From Bacteroidales bacterium (lineage in GTDB: Bacteria > Bacteroidota > Bacteroidia > Bacteroidales > ML635J-15), in assembly GCA_017551515.1 (NCBI GenBank), contig JAFZLK010000094.1:1-40631 (forward strand): a stretch of 40,631 nucleotides of DNA. The letters are read 5' to 3'. Shown one piece after another: positions 34,480 through 40,631 of this stretch. A program made the position numbers and the translations under genes. Every line of letters starts with the position of its first letter. Positions within the stretch are counted from its first letter, which is position 1. Under the pieces are notes generated by a model, which had not been told where the DNA came from, did no database searches, and saw only the letters and a list, made by a program, of their open reading frames with translations.

Positions 34480-35604
34480 ATGAATAAATTATACAATCCA
34501 TTCCTTGTTTTAGGATATGCTGGACACGAATATTTCTGTGGACGTGACATGGAAAGAAATGAATTAATTTCGGCTCTCAAGAACGGAAGAAACATCACGC
34601 TTATGAGTCCGCGTAGAATGGGGAAAACTGGTCTAATTCAAGATATTTTCTCCCAAATAAGCAAGGAAAACAAGAATACGGTATGTCTGTATATGGACAT
34701 TTTTGCTACAAAATCTCTTGCCGACTTTGTTGTGCTGCTTGGTAAAACAGTAATCGGCAAGTTGGATAGCTTTCCACAAAAAACTGCCACAGCTATCGCC
34801 AATATTTTCAAAAGTTGCCGTGTTGTCTTTTCTGCCGATGTAGTAACCGGACTCCCACAGGCATCACTCGACTTCAAGGAACAGGACACACAAAATACAC
34901 TCGGCGAGATATTCTCCTACATCAAGGAATCGGAAAGGGAATGCATTATTGCAATAGATGAGTTTCAACAGATTTCCGAATATCCAGAAAAGGAAACGGA
35001 AGCCCTACTACGCTCTTACATACAATTTTGTCCCAATCTGCATTTCATTTTTTCAGGAAGCAAGCAACACCTTATGTCCGACATTTTCAATTCGGCAAAA
35101 CGCCCATTCTACCGAAGCACGGAAAAAATGAACCTGAAACCAATACCGATGGAAACATATTTCGAATTTGCAAGCAAATGGATGAAAACAAAAAAAATAG
35201 TCCTCGACAAAGGCATATTCGAGACAATTTACAATATGGTCGAAGGTCACACTTGGTATGTACAATATATTCTTAACAAATTGTTCGAGGCTGCGCCAAA
35301 AATAATTTCCGAAGAAGATATAAACGAATGTGTAGTGAAAATTGTAGAGGCAGAAACCGATGGTTACGAGCGTATATATGACTTTTTGACAATCAATCAG
35401 GCGCAACTGCTTGTCGCAATAGCAAAAGAACATATTGTAAAAGGAATAAATTCAAACGCATTCATAAAAAAATACAATCTAAAAGGTTCAAGCAGTATAA
35501 ACAAGGCGCTTGCCCAACTTATCGACAAGGAACTTGTCTTTCGTAGCGAAAATGGATATTCTGTTTATGACAGGTTTATGGAATTGTGGTTAAGAAAAAT
35601 GTAA
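34480..35604 (+). CDS. AAA+ ATPase (ATP-binding protein) with winged-helix C-terminus
   Basis: 374 aa. N-terminal NPF...F.GRD.E..EL segment, Walker A SPRRMGKT near 43-50, Walker B CIIAIDEFQQI near 155, sensor HFIFSGSKQHLM near 188, and an arginine-containing KRPFYRSTEKMNL stretch. The end (INSNAFIKKYNLKGSSSINKALAQLIDKELV) reads as a winged helix. It belongs to the same broad superfamily as the 23785-25233 ATPase but lacks the DUF234 nuclease-like domain. Many Bacteroidetes genomes hold numerous copies; function unknown. Monocistronic behind a full promoter and a strong palindrome. Confidence 0.87.
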   Translation: MNKLYNPFLVLGYAGHEYFCGRDMERNELISALKNGRNITLMSPRRMGKTGLIQDIFSQISKENKNTVCLYMDIFATKSLADFVVLLGKTVIGKLDSFPQKTATAIANIFKSCRVVFSADVVTGLPQASLDFKEQDTQNTLGEIFSYIKESERECIIAIDEFQQISEYPEKETEALLRSYIQFCPNLHFIFSGSKQHLMSDIFNSAKRPFYRSTEKMNLKPIPMETYFEFASKWMKTKKIVLDKGIFETIYNMVEGHTWYVQYILNKLFEAAPKIISEEDINECVVKIVEAETDGYERIYDFLTINQAQLLVAIAKEHIVKGINSNAFIKKYNLKGSSSINKALAQLIDKELVFRSENGYSVYDRFMELWLRKM

Positions 35605-35802
35605 ACCAATGTTCCTCCCTTTCAGATTTTATCCCCATATACGGTATTCGGCGTAGGTCGAATCCAAAATCATTGCATAAGATTTCAGTTGCACACAGGT
35701 ATAAAAACAATATGTCATCACAAATTGTGATGTAAAATTTGTCCATGCAACAAGAATCAAATATAAGAAACAAAATTAATATAGTTGATAAGAGATTTTG
35801 CT

Positions 35803-35810
35803 TATCTTTG
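35803..35810 (+). promoter_or_regulatory. -7 box for a small ORF
   Basis: TATCTTTG exactly matches the consensus, 21 bp before the ATG at 35832. No well-spaced -33. Confidence 0.55.
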
Positions 35811-35831
35811 CATTAACAAATATTATAAAAT

Positions 35832-35978
35832 ATGGATAGTGTTTTGACTTCACAAAAGATACAGACCAAATCCACAATAGGTTATAGTGATGGACAGGTG
35901 CAACGCACTTCTCCTGAAAGACTACATTCTGTAGAGGAGTTTATAACAAAGTTGGAACAGACTATTGCGGAAAATTAA
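35832..35978 (+). CDS. Small hypothetical protein, 48 aa
   Basis: Starts MDSVLTSQKIQTKSTIGYSD and ends HSVEEFITKLEQTIAEN. Not recognised. The C-terminal 20 residues look like one amphipathic helix. Support is the consensus -7 box at the usual distance and normal codon use for this genome; no partner gene follows, only repeats. Could be a small regulator, an antitoxin left without its toxin, or a remnant. Confidence 0.5.
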   Translation: MDSVLTSQKIQTKSTIGYSDGQVQRTSPERLHSVEEFITKLEQTIAEN

Positions 35979-35994
35979 CAACATCAAACAACCA

Positions 35995-36121
35995 GAAACT
36001 TAGAAACGGCGTCAGCCATAGAAACTTAGAAACGTGAGAAGCCACCCTTCGACAGGCTCAGGGGGCAGAGAAACCAGAAACAGCGAAGCGCAGAAACGCC
36101 GCAGGCATAGAAACTTAGAAA
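35995..36121. repeat. AGAAACGGCG-family and CTTCGACAGGCTCAG repeats
   Basis: Several GAAACTTAGAAAC and AGAAACGGCG words like those of the 14.3-14.8 kb array, with a CCTTCGACAGGCTCAG repeat at about 36046-36061 embedded. Ends just before the next ATG. Confidence 0.7.
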
Positions 36122-36134
36122 CTAAAAATATTGT

Positions 36135-36845
36135 ATGGAACGAAATACAGAAATACGAGACGGAATAATAAACACCTTGCTTGAGAAATCGCAGTTGAAG
36201 CAAGTGGTGTACGACAATACAAAAGAGGCTTTCTCGATACTAAAAAAAGTGCTTCACGACATTGTGATTGAATACAATGCGCTTTTGAAGGATGCCGACG
36301 AGAGAATAAAACTCGAATACCGCGACCGCGGTCTGTTCGAGACCGAAATCAAGGTTGCAGGCGATTTGCTGATATTCAACATGCACTCGAACATCTTCGA
36401 ATTCCCACGCAACCACGAAATATGGAAGGATAGTTATTACATTGACCGTCCGTTGGTTACATATTCGGGAATAATAAACATCTACAACTTCCTTGCCGAT
36501 TCGTTCAAGTACAACAGGGACGAGGACCTTGGCTATCTGATTGGTCGTATGTTCATCAACAACGAGAGCACTTTTTTCATCGAAGGTCGTCGCGAACTGG
36601 GTTACGGCTACCCGGCATTCGGCAAGAACAAAATTGACTACGAAAGTCTGCACCAACTTGTTGAATCGGCTATCGCGTATGTGCTTAAGTTCGACTTGCT
36701 GGTTCCGCCATACAACGATGTGAAGATTGTAAATGTTGACTACATGAAGGAACGCATCAACAAGTCGAAGATGCAAACGGGCAAACGACTTGGTTTCGAA
36801 TACAATGCCATAAAGGGACTGCCTCAGATGGGGTGCGAAAAGTAA
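36135..36845 (+). CDS. Conserved hypothetical protein upstream of rlmI-type gene
   Basis: 236 aa soluble protein, function not recognised. N-terminal helices (IINTLLEKSQLKQVVYDNTKEAFSILKKVLHD), a central strand-rich part (FETEIKVAGDLLIFNMHSNIFEFPRNHEIWKD) and conserved-looking IGRMFINNESTFFIEGRREL. The end (KMQTGKRLGFEYNAIKGLPQMG) is basic. No signal peptide, membrane segment or known catalytic motif. The stop lies 5 bp before the methyltransferase ATG, so the two are almost certainly cotranscribed, hinting at a role near RNA or ribosomes; this is inference only. Confidence 0.8.
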   Translation: MERNTEIRDGIINTLLEKSQLKQVVYDNTKEAFSILKKVLHDIVIEYNALLKDADERIKLEYRDRGLFETEIKVAGDLLIFNMHSNIFEFPRNHEIWKDSYYIDRPLVTYSGIINIYNFLADSFKYNRDEDLGYLIGRMFINNESTFFIEGRRELGYGYPAFGKNKIDYESLHQLVESAIAYVLKFDLLVPPYNDVKIVNVDYMKERINKSKMQTGKRLGFEYNAIKGLPQMGCEK

Positions 36846-36850
36846 TCCTT

Positions 36851-38029
36851 ATGAATGCAATACCTCGCCTAATACTAAAGCGCGACAAGGAAAAGTCGCT
36901 TATGCGCCGACATCCGTGGGTGTTTTCTGGTGCAATTGCCAAGATGCAGGGCAATCCGCAGGAAGGTGACTTGGTTGAGATATTTTCAGCCGACGGAAAC
37001 TACTTGGCAACGGCACATTATCAAGACGATAGCATAATTGCAAAAATTGTTGATTTTGAACAAAATACAATAGATGATACATTTTGGACGAAAAAGTTTG
37101 AGTCGGCAATAAACTATCGCCGCAATTTTGGCTTTTTCGACTCGTCCGACACAAATGTATTTCGTCTAGTGAACGGCGAGGGCGATTTCTTGCCCGGACT
37201 GATTGCCGATTACTACAATGATGTCGTTGTGTTTCAGGCACATTCGGTGGGAATGTACAGATTGTTTCCGCAGTTTGCCAAAATAGTATGCAATTTGTTG
37301 GGCGACAGGGTTGTTTCCATCTTCGACAAGAGCAGTGCGACAATTCCGCACATACAAACACAAGATTCGTTCATTTGGGGAGATGCCATTGAGGAACGCG
37401 AAATCTGCGAAAGTGGCAACCACATGATAATCAACTTCTACGAAGGACAGAAGACTGGCTTTTTCGTTGACCAGCGCGAAAACCGCAAATTGGTCGGCGA
37501 ATTGTCATCGGGCAAGCGCGTGCTGAATACCTTTGGTTATACTGGCGGATTTTCGCTGTCGGCATTGCGAGGCGGTGCTTCGTATGTCGAGACGGTTGAC
37601 ATATCAAAGAAGGCAATTGCACTGTGTGAGCGCAATGTTGAGCTGAATTTCTCCAATGCTCCTCACAAGGGCGTTACAAAGGATGTCCTTGATTATCTTG
37701 GCACTATCGACAATAATTTTGACATAATAATCCTTGACCCGCCAGCATTTGCCAAGAACCATCGCAGTTTGCAGCAGGGTTTGAAAGGTTACAAGAACAT
37801 AAACCAGAAAGCAATTGAAAAGATAAAGCCGGGAGGATTGATTTTTACCTTCTCATGCTCGCAGGCGGTTAGCAAGGACGATTTCAAGACTATGGTTTTC
37901 ACTGCAGCTGCAAATGCGCACCGCAATGTGCGTATTGTCAGACAATTGCTACACGCAATCGACCATCCAGTAAGCATTTATCATCCCGAAGGAGAATATC
38001 TGAAAGGATTGATGATAGAGGTGGAATAA
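36851..38029 (+). CDS. rlmI: RlmI-type 23S rRNA (cytosine-C5) methyltransferase
   Basis: 392 aa, close to E. coli RlmI (396 aa). N-terminal PUA domain with 'LMRRHPWVFSGAI' and 'GDLVEIFSADGNYLATAHY'; EEHE-like linker; then the SAM fold: FYEGQKTGFFVDQRENR, motif I NTFGYTGGFSLSALRGGA, ETVDISKKA, motif IV LDPPAFAK near 295, and FTFSCSQAVS with the motif VI cysteine. RlmI methylates C1962 of 23S rRNA; a related family member with another target cannot be excluded. I start at the ATG 36851, 5 bp after the upstream stop; an in-frame GTG at 36833 would overlap that gene. Confidence 0.87.
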   Translation: MNAIPRLILKRDKEKSLMRRHPWVFSGAIAKMQGNPQEGDLVEIFSADGNYLATAHYQDDSIIAKIVDFEQNTIDDTFWTKKFESAINYRRNFGFFDSSDTNVFRLVNGEGDFLPGLIADYYNDVVVFQAHSVGMYRLFPQFAKIVCNLLGDRVVSIFDKSSATIPHIQTQDSFIWGDAIEEREICESGNHMIINFYEGQKTGFFVDQRENRKLVGELSSGKRVLNTFGYTGGFSLSALRGGASYVETVDISKKAIALCERNVELNFSNAPHKGVTKDVLDYLGTIDNNFDIIILDPPAFAKNHRSLQQGLKGYKNINQKAIEKIKPGGLIFTFSCSQAVSKDDFKTMVFTAAANAHRNVRIVRQLLHAIDHPVSIYHPEGEYLKGLMIEVE

Positions 38030-38097
38030 AGCTACGCGGTTCCAAGGGCTACGCCCGTTTTTATGTTTCTAGGTTTCAAGTTGCCTGATTTTTTGTT

Positions 38098-38217
38098 GAG
38101 ACGCAATGAATTGCGTCTGTACGAATTGAGACGCAATGAATTGCGTCTGTACGAATTGAGACGCAATGAATTGCGCCTGTACGGATTGAGATGCAATGAA
38201 TTGCGCCTGTACGGTGT
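38098..38217. repeat. Four tandem 30-bp units, each a hairpin
   Basis: Units at 38098, 38128, 38158 and 38188. Each contains AGACGCAAT-ga-ATTGCGTCT (9-bp arms) and a GTACG(A/G)ATT spacer; the last two have C for T. Part of the 464-bp gene-free gap between the rlmI-type gene and etfB. Confidence 0.85.
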
Positions 38218-38312
38218 AGGGGTTATATTCAAATAATTTAAAAATTCAAATCAAAATCGTCAACCTTTAGCTCAGCGAAGCTAATCCATTTGTATCGTCA
38301 TTAGATGCTGTC

Positions 38313-38339
38313 CTTCGACAAGCTCTCTTCGACAAGCTC
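38313..38339. repeat. Two tandem CTTCGACAAGCTC units
   Basis: CTTCGACAAGCTC at 38313-38325 and 38327-38339; one more relative at 36046. This word is a widespread intergenic repeat in many genomes. Confidence 0.7.
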
Positions 38340-38470
38340 AGTGTGCCACAGGAAGCAGTTCAGCATGACTAGAAAAAAGCAATCGTCAATCGTAAATCTA
38401 AAATCGTCACTCCCTTTGCATCTTGTCAGACAAATCTAAAATCGTAAATCCACAATCGTAAATAATATTG

Positions 38471-38478
38471 TATCTTTG
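38471..38478 (+). promoter_or_regulatory. -7 box for etfBA
   Basis: TATCTTTG, exact match, 15 bp before the etfB ATG at 38494. It overlaps an alternative TTG start, which it therefore argues against. Confidence 0.65.
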
Positions 38479-38493
38479 CAAAAAAATATTCGT

Positions 38494-39285
38494 ATGAACA
38501 TAGCAGTTTGTGTAAAGCCGGTTCCTGACTCGAAATACTACGACCAGATAAAGATTGACCCGGTGACAAAGACATGGGACCGTTCGGGAATTCCCACAGT
38601 AATAAGCGACTTGGACAAGCACGCCCTCGAAGCGGCAATATCAATCAAGGAAAAGCACGGCGGAAAAGTAGCGGTATTCACTATGGCTCCCCCGACAATG
38701 AAGGATACCATAATGCAGGCTCTCGGCATGGGTGCCAATGAAGCATACCTTATCAGCGACCGCGCTTTTGCTGGTTCCGACACACTTGCAACATCCAACA
38801 TTTTGGCAGCAGCAATCAGGAAGGCTGGCAACTTCGACCTTGTAATCACTGGCAACGAAAGCGATGACGGAAGCACAGCACAAGTTTCTGCACAACTCGG
38901 TGAATGGCTCGAAATGCCTCATGTAATGAATGTTACCAAAATCGATTGCGATGGCAACAGCATTTTTGTTACGGCAAAGCAGGACAACGGAAGCATCGAC
39001 TACGAAATCGGACTTCCTGCTGTTGTTGGCGTTACCCGCAAAGTGAACAAGCCAAGATTTGTTAGCATAATGGGCTTGATGAAGGCAAAGCAGAAACCTT
39101 TCAATGTTTTCACTGCCAACGACATCGAACCGGACCCGAACTTTGTCGGATTGAAAGGCTCGCCAACACAACCGGGAGGAATTGCTTCTCCAGAAATGGG
39201 ACGCAAGTCGGAAAAGATAGATGGCACACCAGAAGAAATTGCAAAACGCATTGTGGATGAACTTTATAAAGCAGGAATAAAGTAA
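38494..39285 (+). CDS. etfB: Electron transfer flavoprotein subunit beta
   Basis: 263 aa. Begins MNIAVCVKPVPDSKY as typical EtfB; contains the AMP/FAD-site region 'GNESDDGSTAQVSAQLGEWL' near 130-150, and GLPAVVGVTRKVNKPRF followed by MGLMKAKQK. With EtfA it forms a soluble FAD heterodimer that passes electrons from acyl-CoA or other dehydrogenases to the quinone pool, or bifurcates electrons in anaerobes. Which role applies here needs the neighbours beyond the window. Overlaps etfA by 1 nt (TAATG). Confidence 0.94.
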   Translation: MNIAVCVKPVPDSKYYDQIKIDPVTKTWDRSGIPTVISDLDKHALEAAISIKEKHGGKVAVFTMAPPTMKDTIMQALGMGANEAYLISDRAFAGSDTLATSNILAAAIRKAGNFDLVITGNESDDGSTAQVSAQLGEWLEMPHVMNVTKIDCDGNSIFVTAKQDNGSIDYEIGLPAVVGVTRKVNKPRFVSIMGLMKAKQKPFNVFTANDIEPDPNFVGLKGSPTQPGGIASPEMGRKSEKIDGTPEEIAKRIVDELYKAGIK

Positions 39286-40361
39286 TGGAAATTCAGGAAA
39301 AGAAAAATATTTATGTAGGCGTACAGACTACACAAACTCGTGATATAAGGGACTTTATGATGGAACTAAATTCATACAAGAACATATTGGTATTTGCCGA
39401 AGTTGGCGATGACAAGATTTGCGAAAATTCGCTGGAACTGCTTGGCGAAGCCAACAGATTGAAGGCAATGCGCAACAACGATAGTTGGGTAATTGCTGCA
39501 ATGCTTGGCAATGATGTGAAAAAATATGCTCCAACTCTTTTCGGTTACGGTGCCGACAAAGTTGTTGCATTTGACAGTCCAAAATTGGAAAACTACCGTT
39601 CAGACCTTTACGGAGAAGCATTGGCAGGAATTATTAATGCATATCATCCAGAAATTGTGCTGATTGGCGCAACTGCTCTCGGAAGCGAACTTGCTCCGAC
39701 AGTAGCAGCAAAACTGCGTACAGGACTTGCAGCACACTGCACTGCCCTCAAGATTCTTGAAAACGGACAGTTTACACAAGTCGTTCCTGCTTTTGGCGGT
39801 AAGGTTCTCGGCGACATTTACATCCCAAACCATCGTCCACAGATTGCATCAATAAAGGCAGGCATTACCAAGAAGTTGGACTTTGTAGAGAAAGACGGCG
39901 TGGTGGAATATTTCTCGTGCGAACTCAAGGGCTTCGACAGAATGAAAGTCGTAAAGGTTGAAAAGGTACACGAAACCTGCAAGTCGCTGACCGAAGCAGA
40001 CTGCATAGTAGTTGGTGGTTTCGGCATTGGTTCGAAAGAAGAATGGACAAAACTCGAAGAACTGGCATCGTTGCTCAATGGTGCAAACGGCTGCACCCGT
40101 CCTGTACTTGATGCTGGCTGGGTTAGCAACGAAAAGGCAATGATAGGCACCAGCGGAATTGCAGTTCGTCCGAAGGCATATCTCGGAATAGGTGTTTCAG
40201 GCGCTGCACACCACACTTGCGGGATAAAGGATTCTGGTCTAATTATCAGCATAAATAAGGACGAGAACGCTCCTATTTTTGCATGCTCCGACTACAAGGT
40301 TGTTGCCGACTACAAGAAAATTGTTCCCGCTCTTATAGAAGAACTAAAATCGAGGAAATAG
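39285..40361 (+). CDS. etfA: Electron transfer flavoprotein subunit alpha
   Basis: 358 aa. N-terminal domain with ILVFAEVGDDKI; a second Rossmann-like segment IVLIGATALGSELAPTVAAKL; and the C-terminal FAD-binding signature at about 300-345: KAYLGIGVSGAAHHTCGI, SGLIISINKDENAPIFACSDYKVVADYKKIVP. Partner of EtfB, translationally coupled by a 1-nt overlap. No [4Fe-4S] ferredoxin extension is present at the N-terminus. Followed by a hairpin terminator, so the operon has only these two genes. Confidence 0.95.
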   Translation: MEIQEKKNIYVGVQTTQTRDIRDFMMELNSYKNILVFAEVGDDKICENSLELLGEANRLKAMRNNDSWVIAAMLGNDVKKYAPTLFGYGADKVVAFDSPKLENYRSDLYGEALAGIINAYHPEIVLIGATALGSELAPTVAAKLRTGLAAHCTALKILENGQFTQVVPAFGGKVLGDIYIPNHRPQIASIKAGITKKLDFVEKDGVVEYFSCELKGFDRMKVVKVEKVHETCKSLTEADCIVVGGFGIGSKEEWTKLEELASLLNGANGCTRPVLDAGWVSNEKAMIGTSGIAVRPKAYLGIGVSGAAHHTCGIKDSGLIISINKDENAPIFACSDYKVVADYKKIVPALIEELKSRK

Positions 40362-40391
40362 GATAGCGATTTGCTTTCCAAAACACTTACG

Positions 40392-40420
40392 GCAAGCATC
40401 AATTGGTGCTTGCTGTTTTT
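40392..40420 (+). terminator. Terminator of etfBA
   Basis: GCAAGCATC-aatt-GGTGCTTGC (9 bp with one G-U, 4-nt loop) followed by TGTTTTT, 30 bp past the etfA stop. Confidence 0.85.
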
Positions 40421-40492
40421 ATATGAAGTCGTCTGGTATGTTGAGGACAAATAAAAGCACAAATATTTTTTCTATATTATAACGAAATACAT

Positions 40493-40500
40493 TAACTTTG
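40493..40500 (+). promoter_or_regulatory. -7 box of the next gene, long leader
   Basis: TAACTTTG matches TAnnTTTG. About 120 nt separate it from the ATG at 40622. The leader has short complementary pairs (ATGCC/GGCAT and TGATTC/GAATCA) but no riboswitch that I recognise. Confidence 0.5.
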
Positions 40501-40621
40501 TTGCGCTAATGCCTATTTAGAATGGTGCATGGCATAAATTAGAAAAAACGTAATTTGATTCTGACTCCTTTCATATTGATTAAAAGTATTTAGGAATCAG
40601 TGGCATACAAAAAATAAATAT

Positions 40622-40631
40622 ATGAAAAGAA
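40622..40631 (+). CDS. Start of a gene cut by the window edge
   Basis: ATG AAA AGA at the very end, after a -7 box and a 120-nt leader. Only Met-Lys-Arg is visible, which would fit a signal peptide start; nothing more can be said. Confidence 0.35.

Noticed and set aside
38098..38217. Possible CRISPR array
   Set aside because: Unit length is 30 bp with no separate unique spacers, and no cas genes are in the window.
38032..38232. 66-codon minus-strand frame with repeated 'YRRNSLRLN'
   Set aside because: A translation of the 30-bp hairpin tandem repeat, not a gene.
38476..38493. Upstream TTG start for etfB
   Set aside because: The TTG lies inside the -7 box; MNIAVCVKP at 38494 is the normal EtfB start.

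Overview
This window is chromosomal DNA of a Bacteroidetes bacterium, most likely a member of the Bacteroidales. Four signs agree: two giant secreted proteins end in type IX secretion (T9SS) sorting domains; many genes follow the Bacteroidetes -7 promoter box TAnnTTTG; Shine-Dalgarno sequences are nearly absent; and the housekeeping set is typical of the phylum (archaeal/eukaryal-type ProRS, DUF4293, a lipoprotein TamA-like protein, MutS2 next to a DivIC/FtsB protein). No species is assigned.

Layout. 1-7.9 kb: the 3' part of a giant GLUG-repeat T9SS cargo protein, cut by the window edge. 7.9-10.8 kb (minus): divIC-like gene and mutS2. 11.1-13.4 kb (plus): an overlapping operon of holA, a gmhB-type HAD phosphatase and a class-IV aminotransferase homologue that seems to have lost its catalytic lysine. 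13.5 kb: tRNA-Pro(TGG) on the minus strand with its own promoter and terminator. 13.7-14.2 kb: DUF4293 membrane protein, followed by 650 bp of hairpin-bearing tandem repeats. 14.8-20.4 kb (minus): an envelope block with a TamL-like barrel lipoprotein and a two-gene operon (Tyr/His/Ser-rich lipoprotein plus FadL-family porin). 20.5-21.9 kb: proS.

22-28.7 kb is an accessory region: a Fic AMPylase with operator-like palindromes, an AAA+ ATPase/DUF234 protein whose promoter-leader is duplicated upstream, a RelE-like/XRE toxin-antitoxin pair, a HicB antitoxin next to a decayed hicA, a candidate structured RNA with a strong promoter, and an unknown 161-aa protein. 28.8-34.3 kb: a second giant T9SS cargo protein (GLUG region, FnIII, fifteen Ig-like modules, InlB-like repeat, sorting domain). 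34.5-35.6 kb: a second AAA+ ATPase behind a perfect 17-bp-arm palindrome. 36.1-38.0 kb: a conserved unknown gene and an RlmI-type rRNA methyltransferase. 38.5-40.4 kb: etfB-etfA. The last bases begin another gene.

The intergenic DNA is unusual. It is filled with several families of short dispersed or tandem palindromes: the TAGGGGCAGGTTT family, the GTCGTTGC family, the AGAAACGGCGAAGCC family, a 30-bp GAGACGCAAT tandem, the CTTCGACAAGCTC family and one MITE-like element. I see no CRISPR array, no transposase and no prophage. The strongest leads for new biology are the structured RNA at 27.9-28.15 kb, the hairpin leaders of both AAA+ ATPases, and the palindrome families. All calls come from reading the sequence by eye; no database or folding program was used.
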